Shown piece after piece: positions 24,435 through 30,700 of a stretch of DNA of 30,700 bases (position 1 is the first letter of the stretch; every line of letters begins with the position of its first letter). The notes under the pieces are model-generated. The model had not been told where the DNA came from, did not search any database, and worked only from the letters and a program-made list of their open reading frames with translations. Position numbers and translations under genes: made by a program. Source of the stretch: Pleionea sp052032335 (GTDB lineage: Bacteria; Pseudomonadota; Gammaproteobacteria; Enterobacterales; Kangiellaceae). The stretch lies in NCBI GenBank assembly GCA_052032335.1, contig JBPEWV010000100.1, positions 1 to 30,700 on the forward strand. Reading direction: 5' to 3'.

Positions 24435-25262
24435 TTGAAAGCAAACAATCAAAACATCACTGGTATTTTGCATCGAAAACACAGTGCAAAACACTACCAG
24501 CTACGCCGCTATCTCCCTGACTCAACTTTTCAAAACCTCATTGACCAATTCTGGCTTGTCGATTGGGACTTACCGACCGATACCACCCATACACAAGTCA
24601 ACTTACCAGATATCAACTTTCATCTGGTAGTCGAGCGCGATCGACTGAATATTATGGGGCCAGTGAGTAAGAGGTACCGTTACACAATGCAAGCTAAAGG
24701 CTGGGTATACGGAGTGAAGTTTGAGCTTGCCGCCTTGACTTCAAGATTACAAAAGGCGCCGTCGCATTATGTCGACAAACAACTGAGAATAGAACACGTG
24801 TTTGGCGTCGACGGCTCCGACCTGTTTGACTCACTTAAACAGTCTAATACCGATCACGATCGACTAGAGATTTTTCAAAGCTGGTTGAAACCTTTTTCGG
24901 TGTCTCCAACACCTTCGATGCTGAAGGCAAAACATCTGGTTGAAGTTATAAAAAACCAATCGCATATTACGAAAGTCGAATCTCTTTCATCGGAGACCGG
25001 CTTTTCCAATCGAACCATTCAGCGGTGTTTTCAGCAACATCTCGGCGTGAGCCCAAAATGGTTGATTCGTAAATATCGTCTGCACCGAGCTCTCGAGTTA
25101 CTTGAGCAAGATCAATCCGACATTTCCGAGCTGGTCGTTTGGCTGGATTACACCGATCAATCGCACTTAATTCGAGACTTTAAGGAAATTCTAGGTATCA
25201 CACCGCACCGTTACCTTCAAACAAAAGCCACACTCAAAAAGTCATCGTCAAAAAAAGTGTAA
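24435..25262 (+). CDS. AraC-family transcriptional regulator (DUF6597-like N-terminus)
   Basis: A 275-aa DNA-binding protein. The C-terminal third (about 162-262) carries both AraC helix-turn-helix motifs: ETGFSNRTIQRCFQQHLGVS (187-206) and WLDYTDQSHLIRDFKEILGI (236-255), ending in TPHRY. The N-terminal part, with YLPDSTFQNLIDQFWLVDWD, LPDINFHLVVE and GVKFELAA, resembles the DUF6597 type found in many small AraC proteins and probably holds the ligand or regulatory fold. The start is TTG at 24435, with GAG eight bases upstream; no better start exists nearby and the N-terminal motif begins soon after. It is divergent from the DUF3224 gene and probably controls it and itself. Confidence 0.92.
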   Translation: MKANNQNITGILHRKHSAKHYQLRRYLPDSTFQNLIDQFWLVDWDLPTDTTHTQVNLPDINFHLVVERDRLNIMGPVSKRYRYTMQAKGWVYGVKFELAALTSRLQKAPSHYVDKQLRIEHVFGVDGSDLFDSLKQSNTDHDRLEIFQSWLKPFSVSPTPSMLKAKHLVEVIKNQSHITKVESLSSETGFSNRTIQRCFQQHLGVSPKWLIRKYRLHRALELLEQDQSDISELVVWLDYTDQSHLIRDFKEILGITPHRYLQTKATLKKSSSKKV

Positions 25263-25341
25263 CTGGATATGAGTTAATTTTCATTGTTACTCTCCCCTTG
25301 TTCACTGATTAAGCCTATTTCAGTAACTTTCGGAGGCGTGT

Positions 25342-25403
25342 TTAACATTGTATCAAAGTAGATTTTATACGCCCGTTAAAAGTCGCCAATGTGGGCGATT
25401 TTT
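25342..25403 (+). promoter_or_regulatory. Possible promoter and leader hairpin of the aminopeptidase gene
   Basis: TTAACA (25342-25347, five of six to -35 consensus) and TATACG (25366-25371) are 18 bases apart. A short stem TCGCC/GGCGA (25383-25387 and 25394-25398) with a six-base loop is followed by five T (25399-25403), 50 bases before the aminopeptidase ATG. The hairpin may terminate the AraC-type transcript, or act as an attenuator or 5' stem if the promoter is used. Confidence 0.35.
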
Positions 25404-25453
25404 GTTAGTCTTTGCAGCCCATTCTGTTGCGATAATTTATGAGGAAAACGGTT

Positions 25454-27022
25454 ATGCTAAAACAATTTAGCGTCTTTTTGTTTTTAATACTGAGCGTTCA
25501 ACCCGCTATAAGTGGCAACGCAAAATACCCTGACAAACCTTTTATCCAGCTTCAGTTTGAGCAAACCTTACCGAAGTCCAATAATCTGGTACTCGGTGTC
25601 TACGCCGACAAAACCTTGGGGCGTTACGGCAAAATCATCGACCAGCAAAGTTCGGGCGCTTTAACTCATGCGATAACCGTGCTGAAATTTTCCGCCGATC
25701 GAAAAGCCACTCAATTGATCGCGGCTCCAAAAGGCTCGGAATATCAACAAATTCTACTGGTGGGCCTCGGTGCTAAAGACGACGAGGTGAGCGAGCTAGA
25801 CTGGCAAAACCTGGGTGGCGAGCTGATTCAAACAGCCATTAAGACCTTTAAACAGGCTGCCCCCATGGCAATTGATGCACCCGCTTCAACAACCGCTCAA
25901 ATCGCCTATGGTGCTAATTTAGGAAGCTATTACTTCGACAAATATTATACCGATGAGAAACGCCAAAAATACCAACCATCCATTACTCTCATCAGCCCCG
26001 AAGCCAAGGCGGCTCAAACAATTTATCGTGCACAATTAGAACCGGTAGCACGTGCTATCTGGCACACGCGCAATATCTCTAATGAACCGGCCAACGTGAT
26101 TTACCCTGAAAGCTTTGTTGAGCGATGGGAAGCTCACTTCGACGATATGGACGAAGTTGATATTAAAGTACTGGACGAAGACGATATGCTCGACTTAAAT
26201 ATGGGCGCCATTTACGGTGTCGGTCGCGGCAGTAAACGTCCACCACGCATCATGATCGCAGAATACTCCGGCGGTAAAAAAGGCGACGCGCCGGTAGTTT
26301 TGGTCGGTAAAGGCATTACCTTTGACACTGGTGGTATCAGTATTAAAGGCTCAAAAAACATGTGGAACATGAAGTTCGATATGTCGGGCGCTGCCAGCGT
26401 CATGGGCACACTGCACGCACTGGCCGGTCGAAATGCGAAAGTTAATGTCGTTGCGGTCGCGGCACTCGCAGAAAACATGCCCGACGGCAATGCGCAGCGT
26501 CCAGGCGATGTGGTCACCACCATGTCGGGTAAAACGGTGCAAATTCGTTCGACCGATGCCGAGGGCCGATTGGTTCTGGCCGATGGCATCTATTACGCCG
26601 ATACGCGCTACAACCCGAAACTGTTAATAGATCTTGCAACGTTAACCGGTTCGGCGGCTCGTGCCCTGGGTAAAGATTACGCCGCTTTATTTACTCGCCA
26701 TGATGAATTATCCGACAAATTTATTGCTGCAGGAAAACAGAGTGGCGATGAAGTTTGGCCATTACCGCTTAATGACAATCATTTTAAAGCGGTCGAAAAC
26801 AATGTTGCCGATGTTATGAATTCAGGTCCCAAAGCCCCCGGAGCGAGTGCTGGTGCCGCTTTTATTGGCACTTTTGTGCGAGAAACAACGCCTTGGGTTC
26901 ATCTCGACATCGCGGGCGTTGCCTGGGGAGACCACACCACGCCAACCAAAGCGTCACCCGGTTCAACCTCATTCGGTGTTCGACTATTAAACCACTACAT
27001 TGCTGAACACTTCGAAAAATAG
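25454..27022 (+). CDS. Exported leucyl aminopeptidase (peptidase M17)
   Basis: A 522-aa M17 family metallo-aminopeptidase that removes N-terminal residues from peptides. The start is placed at ATG 25454 rather than 25439: GAGG lies nine bases upstream and a signal peptide begins at once (MLKQFSVFLFLILSVQPAISG), so it acts in the periplasm or outside, unlike cytoplasmic PepA. The catalytic domain (about 200-522) has the two-metal site: Lys286 and Asp291 in GKGITFDTGG, Asp309 in MKFDMSGAA, Asp368 and Glu370 in STDAEGRL, plus catalytic Lys298 and Arg372. The signature normally reads NTDAEGRL; here the first residue is Ser. Other M17 marks are NMPDGNAQRPGDV and DLATLTGSAARALG. It probably has its own promoter and a strong terminator. 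Confidence 0.95.
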   Translation: MLKQFSVFLFLILSVQPAISGNAKYPDKPFIQLQFEQTLPKSNNLVLGVYADKTLGRYGKIIDQQSSGALTHAITVLKFSADRKATQLIAAPKGSEYQQILLVGLGAKDDEVSELDWQNLGGELIQTAIKTFKQAAPMAIDAPASTTAQIAYGANLGSYYFDKYYTDEKRQKYQPSITLISPEAKAAQTIYRAQLEPVARAIWHTRNISNEPANVIYPESFVERWEAHFDDMDEVDIKVLDEDDMLDLNMGAIYGVGRGSKRPPRIMIAEYSGGKKGDAPVVLVGKGITFDTGGISIKGSKNMWNMKFDMSGAASVMGTLHALAGRNAKVNVVAVAALAENMPDGNAQRPGDVVTTMSGKTVQIRSTDAEGRLVLADGIYYADTRYNPKLLIDLATLTGSAARALGKDYAALFTRHDELSDKFIAAGKQSGDEVWPLPLNDNHFKAVENNVADVMNSGPKAPGASAGAAFIGTFVRETTPWVHLDIAGVAWGDHTTPTKASPGSTSFGVRLLNHYIAEHFEK

Positions 27023-27037
27023 TTCGAGCAGCACACA

Positions 27038-27067
27038 TTCAAAGGCGCCTTCAAAGGCGCCTTTTTT
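27038..27067 (+). terminator. Rho-independent terminator built on a 12-bp tandem repeat
   Basis: TTCAAAGGCGCC occurs twice in tandem (27038-27049 and 27050-27061). aaaggcgcc (27041-27049) pairs with ggcgccttt (27056-27064), and the T-run 27062-27067 completes the terminator 18 bases after the aminopeptidase stop. Confidence 0.88.
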
Positions 27068-27083
27068 CTTGGCAACCAGAGGG

Positions 27084-28868
27084 TTAATTACTGATCGCCT
27101 GCTCATCCACAAGAACCCACTCGTTGATCGGTACAGAGTCAAAACTGTTATCTTCAACCTGATACCAGAAATTATAGATACCGGTCAGCACGACAATATC
27201 GGCCAACGAACTGGTGGTTCGACCCATAAAAACCCGATCATTTTCACCAATTCCCCCCCAAATAACGCCGTCAGCGTAAGGCGACTCAGGAAATTCACCG
27301 TCATTTAAGGTTGAAAAAACTTCAATCCTCGCAGATTCCAAATCAACGCTTAGCTCGGTATCCGCAGAAACCTCCAGGTCACTGATGATCAAGGCATCGG
27401 TATTGAATGGAATATTGGTGCAGGTTTGACAGGAATAGAAAACATCGTAGGTTCCCGGTAAAACCATTACGGCATCTTGCTGTGAGTAAGTACTGAATAG
27501 ATAAATATCATCCACGGTATTGTTACCGCGCAATATAATATCGGCAGCATCGTATTGATTGAACGGAAACGCTTCTCCGTCCAATGTAATATCACCGGTT
27601 ACCAGATAACCCTCAATGTTTAAAGCGAGTTCCAGATCAGCATTGGCGTCAATATTGGGCGCGATTATGGCGCGCTTGTTCTGAGGCACGGTTGATCCAT
27701 CTTCCTGACTGTAAACAATATCGTAATCAGACTGAATAACTCGAATGCCAGAAAGATCGTCCCAGGTTCTTCCCAGGTAACTGTAACTTTCTGTTTGCGA
27801 ATCCAGCAATTCATAAAACCCATCAAGATAGGTGGATTGAGAAAACGCTTGATCATTTAGAGTTACACTTAACGACAAACTCGCCGTTTGCACATCCAAT
27901 GATAATGGTTGAGACGCGTCATACTCTTCCAGCACAACTGTTCGAGCATTGATGGGCACCACCTCTCCGCCTTGCACAAACCGATATTCCACGTTGTAAA
28001 TACCGGTTATCAGATTGACGACACTGGCGGCATCGTAAGTCTTACCAAGGTAGGCTTGTGCTAATGGACTGCCACCTGAATCATATGTTTGAGTTAAATA
28101 AAACTCGCCGGCTTCGTATTGACTGGCAGGAAACGCTGAACCATCAAGCGTAAAAGCCACGCGGGTCGCGGTCGTTTCAACGTCAACATTCAAACCGGTA
28201 TTCTCGTTTATTTCGACATCGGACATGACGCGAGTCATTTGATTGATGGGCACTGTAGAACCTTGAACATAGTCCCAAAGAACATGATAACTCCCAGCCA
28301 AAACCCGAATCGAATCGTTTGTCTTATTACTGTGGGCAAGTTCGATCAGTTCTCCTCCACCGACCGGCTGTAGATAAAAGATACCTTTGTCGTAAGGCGA
28401 AGTGGGAAACGGACTACCATTTAAAGTAAAGTTACCACGAACGGTAACGGTATCAATGTCAATATCCTGCGTTGAGTCGCCATCAACCATTAACGATAAC
28501 TCAAGTGGCGCGTCACGATTGGCGGCTAACAAATCACCTTGAATGTGATGATAAAATAAGGGATAAGAACCATTCACCACCATTACCTGATAGCTCTGAT
28601 CGTTACTTTCTCCCAATAATGTCAACGACGCACCGCTCAAGTCCTGAATATAATAATCTGCTTGCACATAAGGACTGCCAGAGGCCGGTGCTCCATCCAC
28701 CAAAAAGCTGCCACTCATCACACTGGCCTCAACGTTAACCGTGATGGGTTGACTAACTGGAGGTGGTGGTTCTTGAATAACTATTTCGGTGACTGTCTTG
28801 GTCTTTGTTTTCTCACAACCTATGAGAAATGACGAACTCAATAAAATATAAGAAAGGAAATGACGCAT
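27084..28868 (-). CDS. Lipoprotein of six tandem beta-rich repeats (594 aa)
   Basis: A surface or periplasmic lipoprotein. The signal peptide ends in LIGC with Cys18 lipidated, followed by a Lys/Thr/Pro linker (19-42). The rest is six repeats of about 90 residues: 43-136, 137-228, 229-325, 326-416, 417-508, 509-594. Each has a first motif like F-TL-(N/D)G-x-x-FP-x-S-x-Y, and a second like V-(L/I)-x-G-x-Y-x-V-x-Y followed by a V/I-P-x-N turn. They probably form a string of small beta domains, for binding or as a stalk. Repeat 5 alone carries a CxxC (Cys480, Cys483) at the second motif. I know no family name. Start ATG at 28868 has AGGAGG five bases upstream. Single-gene unit, convergent with the aminopeptidase. 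Confidence 0.88.
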   Translation of the reverse strand: MRHFLSYILLSSSFLIGCEKTKTKTVTEIVIQEPPPPVSQPITVNVEASVMSGSFLVDGAPASGSPYVQADYYIQDLSGASLTLLGESNDQSYQVMVVNGSYPLFYHHIQGDLLAANRDAPLELSLMVDGDSTQDIDIDTVTVRGNFTLNGSPFPTSPYDKGIFYLQPVGGGELIELAHSNKTNDSIRVLAGSYHVLWDYVQGSTVPINQMTRVMSDVEINENTGLNVDVETTATRVAFTLDGSAFPASQYEAGEFYLTQTYDSGGSPLAQAYLGKTYDAASVVNLITGIYNVEYRFVQGGEVVPINARTVVLEEYDASQPLSLDVQTASLSLSVTLNDQAFSQSTYLDGFYELLDSQTESYSYLGRTWDDLSGIRVIQSDYDIVYSQEDGSTVPQNKRAIIAPNIDANADLELALNIEGYLVTGDITLDGEAFPFNQYDAADIILRGNNTVDDIYLFSTYSQQDAVMVLPGTYDVFYSCQTCTNIPFNTDALIISDLEVSADTELSVDLESARIEVFSTLNDGEFPESPYADGVIWGGIGENDRVFMGRTTSSLADIVVLTGIYNFWYQVEDNSFDSVPINEWVLVDEQAISN

Positions 28869-28957
28869 TTCAGCCTCCTGCTGTTGTCATGGATACGATA
28901 ACTATGACCCAGAACGCCGACAGCAGTGAGGATTAAGCATCCACTCGGCGAATTTAA

Positions 28958-28964
28958 AATTATA
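28958..28964 (-). promoter_or_regulatory. Possible -10 box for the six-repeat lipoprotein
   Basis: A perfect TATAAT lies on the minus strand (plus-strand attata at 28959-28964), about 90 bases upstream of the lipoprotein ATG. No good -35 box is seen at 16-18 bases, so this is weak. The flanking CGGCG/CGCCG (28946-28950 and 28965-28969) would place the box inside a small hairpin loop. Confidence 0.25.
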
Positions 28965-29093
28965 CGCCGTTTTTAAGAAAAATTCCTAAAATGGCTAAGC
29001 TACTCCTTCTGTAGTTTAGTTTGAATTCTTTGGATGAGTTTCAACGCTGAATAAGAAGATCCGTAAGCTATAACCCTGAAACATAAACACATG

Positions 29094-29140
29094 TTTTCTA
29101 ATAACAATCACTTAATAAAAAACTATGAACCATTAGAAAA
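29094..29140. repeat. 9-bp inverted repeat downstream of the XRE regulator
   Basis: ttttctaat (29094-29102) and attagaaaa (29132-29140) are perfect inverted repeats separated by 29 bases, just after the stop of the minus-strand regulator. The wide AT-rich loop and absent T-run make termination doubtful. Confidence 0.35.
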
Positions 29141-29148
29141 TTGCTCAG

Positions 29149-29361
29149 TCACTCTAAATAAAATAACTCTTCGAGCGTTACATTCAATGCTTGAGAAAGC
29201 TTAAGCGCGAGAACAGTAGAAGGAATAAACACCTTGTTTTCAACGGTGTTTATGGTTTTACGGCTGACCCCAACAAGCGCTGCGAGGTCGGCCTGAGTAT
29301 AATTGTTTTTAGTGCGAAACAGTTTTAATCGATTGCCAAGTTCCGACTTCGGATTGGCCAT
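29149..29361 (-). CDS. Small XRE-family (Cro/C1-type) regulator (70 aa)
   Basis: A single helix-turn-helix DNA-binding protein of the compact XRE type. The motif occupies about 22-45 (TQADLAALVGVSRKTINTVEN), and the rest, IPSTVLALKLSQALNVTLEELFYLE, is the standard C-terminal part of the domain. The ATG overlaps the stop of the preceding membrane-protein gene by one base (TGATG), so the two are translationally coupled and co-transcribed. Regulators of this size paired with a small membrane protein are common in bacteria; the pair usually responds to a membrane or nutritional cue. It is the obvious candidate to bind the AGGTNAC array over the operon promoter and repress its own synthesis. Confidence 0.93.
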   Translation of the reverse strand: MANPKSELGNRLKLFRTKNNYTQADLAALVGVSRKTINTVENKVFIPSTVLALKLSQALNVTLEELFYLE

Positions 29362-29831
29362 CAGTCTGCACCCTCGTCATTCTTTAGCTCACTGATTGAG
29401 AATAAGACCATGGGCAAGGTTATCCCGATGACTGCGATAAGACGCACCGCATGTTTCGCATCAAAGGGTACAGCATCCATTAAAGGAATCAGAGCCCAAA
29501 CCAATCCTATGATGACGAAAAAACTCTTTACGAAAGCGATGTTTCGATTTTTCACGGTTAACTCATCGTGTAATGCAGAACAGGCGCTCGATCGCTTCAC
29601 TTGATGGTTAAACTTTAAAAACAAGATCGATGCAATGGCCCAGCAAACGGCGCCAATCACATTACTCCAGCCGGCGATCTGAAAAGCCATTGACGAACGA
29701 CTGGCTATCACATCCATTCCCAGCCAACTCAATTGCCATAACGCAAATGAAAAGGCCGAAAACAGAAGCATGCGAGCACGAAATAACACCAACTGATCGA
29801 CGGTGTTCTGTTTATTTTCAAGCGAAACCAT
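29361..29831 (-). CDS. Four-helix membrane protein coupled to the XRE regulator (156 aa)
   Basis: An inner-membrane protein with four hydrophobic helices, at about 18-40, 50-72, 100-120 and 127-147, and short charged loops. There is no signal peptide or recognised family beyond the general class of small membrane proteins encoded with an XRE regulator. Start ATG at 29831 has GGAGG four bases upstream. The stop codon overlaps the regulator start, implying fixed stoichiometry. It may modulate the regulator at the membrane or be its target; the sequence does not decide this. Confidence 0.85.
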   Translation of the reverse strand: MVSLENKQNTVDQLVLFRARMLLFSAFSFALWQLSWLGMDVIASRSSMAFQIAGWSNVIGAVCWAIASILFLKFNHQVKRSSACSALHDELTVKNRNIAFVKSFFVIIGLVWALIPLMDAVPFDAKHAVRLIAVIGITLPMVLFSISELKNDEGAD

Positions 29832-29863
29832 AAATCCTCCAGATGATAATTATTCTCAACCCA

Positions 29864-29909
29864 ATGTAACCTACAGGTAACTATAGGTCACCCAAAGGTT
29901 ACATGTCAA
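29864..29909 (-). promoter_or_regulatory. Near-consensus promoter overlaid by four AGGTNAC sites
   Basis: On the minus strand a perfect TTGACA (29909-29904) and TATAGT (29885-29880) are 18 bases apart, with the start expected near 29873. The plus strand carries AGGTAAC (29875-29881), AGGTCAC (29885-29891) and AGGTTAC (29896-29902), and the inverted GTAACCT (29866-29872). The outer pair extends to a nine-base inverted repeat ATGTAACCT/AGGTTACAT (29864-29872 and 29896-29904). The sites are 9-11 bases apart, one per helical turn, and cover the spacer, the -10 box and the start. This looks like a repressor operator for the regulator at 29149. Confidence 0.7.
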
Positions 29910-29968
29910 GCGATCGGTGTTCTCAACTGTATCCAACGAGCCCGGTTCTAATAATTCCAGTCATATTG

Positions 29969-30011
29969 AAAAAGCGCTGTATTGAAGAGGCCGTTGAGGA
30001 TCCTCTTCAAT
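29969..30011 (-). terminator. Possible terminator of the ankyrin-like gene
   Basis: On the minus strand a ten-base perfect stem (attgaagagg at 30011-30002 pairing with cctcttcaat at 29990-29981) with an 11-base loop is followed, after seven bases, by five T (29973-29969). It begins 45 bases after the stop of the gene at 30056. The gap before the T-run lowers confidence. Confidence 0.5.
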
Positions 30012-30055
30012 GACTTTGGAAAGAAAGATAACGGGTGAACGACAGTATTAGCGTT

Positions 30056-30700
30056 TTAATTAATGTCGTATTGCTTTGTAGAAAATGCGACGACTCTACA
30101 GTAATAACCACTAGGCTGCCGATCTTCAGCGATCATCAATTGCGGGAATCGGCTGATTAGGGCTTGATACAGTTTGTAGTCTTTCAGTCGTACTTCGGCC
30201 AAACGATCGAGGTGGTAATCATGAATCTCAGGATTGAATTGCATAACGGCAGAAATATTATCAAAACGTTTATCGGACTGATTAAAGCATTTTGCTCTCA
30301 AAGCTATTGCTAAAGCATCGGCCCGTAAATCATTAAACTGATAGGTATAGTTATTATTAAACAGCCAGTTAATCAGCTCACTATTGCAAGACACAGCGGC
30401 GCCTTCAATTAAATTTCTTCCTGTGTCGGTTGGCCTATCGAAGTCGTACCCAACACTTGCCAATTCTTCAATGACTTCAGGTTTCGCGCGCGTCAAAGTT
30501 GTGCCCCAAAACTCATCGGGCAACAAAGAGTTTTCCGCCAGTAACGAAATACTGCGCGCGTACTTGGGCATCAACTTATCAAAATAGGCATTCATTTCTG
30601 CTTGGGAGAAGTCCAGTTTAGAGGCCTCGGCTATCGACTGGTAAATATCCTTGGACAAAGCAATACTATAAACACGATTAACTTCATGGTATCGAGGCTC
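30056..30700 (-). CDS. Ankyrin-repeat-like protein, 5' end outside the window
   Basis: The reading frame is open to the right edge, so the true start is beyond base 30700; the TTG at 30658 is not needed as a start, and the residues before it (YHEVNRVYSIA) continue smoothly. The visible part, about 214 residues, is helical. Two stretches resemble degenerate ankyrin repeats: TLTRAKPEVIEELASVGYDF followed by GRNLIEGAAVSCNSELINWL, and RADALAIALRAKC followed by DNISAVMQFNPEI. This suggests a protein-binding role. The C-terminal end is PSGYYCRVVAFSTKQYDIN. No catalytic motif is seen, and cell location cannot be judged without the N-terminus. Confidence 0.7.
   Translation of the reverse strand, partial: EPRYHEVNRVYSIALSKDIYQSIAEASKLDFSQAEMNAYFDKLMPKYARSISLLAENSLLPDEFWGTTLTRAKPEVIEELASVGYDFDRPTDTGRNLIEGAAVSCNSELINWLFNNNYTYQFNDLRADALAIALRAKCFNQSDKRFDNISAVMQFNPEIHDYHLDRLAEVRLKDYKLYQALISRFPQLMIAEDRQPSGYYCRVVAFSTKQYDIN

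Noticed and set aside
26212..26589. 125-aa minus-strand ORF inside the aminopeptidase
   Set aside because: Lies fully antisense to the best-conserved M17 region; a by-product of codon bias.
28946..28974. CGGCG/CGCCG hairpin with T5 as terminator
   Set aside because: The T-run is on the plus strand, where no gene ends; flanking genes are on the minus strand.
1..30700. CRISPR arrays, tRNA or rRNA genes, insertion sequences
   Set aside because: No regularly spaced repeats, no cloverleaf or rRNA-like segments, and no transposase motifs were found on reading both strands.

Overview
The window looks like part of the chromosome of a free-living, probably marine, gammaproteobacterium. This is inferred from moderate, slightly AT-rich coding DNA and the gene mix: a GGDEF enzyme, TonB-dependent receptor, hemolysin-III-type protein, periplasmic leucyl aminopeptidase, many lipoproteins, and an ECF sigma factor paired with a TPR-bearing Ser/Thr kinase. 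I see no rRNA, tRNA, CRISPR array, transposase or phage structural genes. The genes form many short, independent transcription units on both strands.

Region by region. At 1-4650 lie a six-helix membrane diguanylate cyclase, an orphan type-I solute-binding protein, a PAQR/hemolysin III protein, a tiny acidic protein and a thioredoxin-fold lipoprotein with an incomplete active site. The minus-strand block at 4781-11036 is the most unusual part. An 880-aa subtilase without a signal peptide is followed, after a 194-bp gap with two palindromes, by four closely spaced genes (343, 300, 142 and 324 aa). Three of the four clearly share a domain layout resembling DUF2589, and the fourth has a weaker version. 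The first two also end in Ig-like domains. The subtilase and the last gene both carry a DUF4332-like helix-hairpin-helix module, which ties the protease to the cassette. I consider this the best candidate for an undescribed system: an intracellular scaffold or membrane-active assembly with its own protease.

At 11579-17514 there are a secreted V8/trypsin-like protease with a clear terminator, an orphan lipoprotein, a polytopic membrane protein and a TonB-dependent receptor. At 17621-22223 an ECF sigma factor (TIGR02999-like) and a transmembrane Ser/Thr kinase with a TPR sensor-like region form a regulatory pair, divergent from a secreted helical protein of unknown function. At 22296-25262 lie an unknown 255-aa cytosolic protein, a CIA30-family protein, and a DUF3224 protein divergent from an AraC-type regulator whose intergenic region holds AraC-style direct repeats. 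At 25454-30700 are a periplasmic M17 aminopeptidase, a lipoprotein made of six tandem beta repeats, a coupled membrane-protein/XRE-regulator pair whose near-consensus promoter is covered by four phased AGGTNAC sites, and the 3' part of an ankyrin-like gene running off the edge.

All family names come from reading motifs by eye. No database search was possible. The DUF2589 and DUF4332 links in particular are recalled resemblances and need a profile search.
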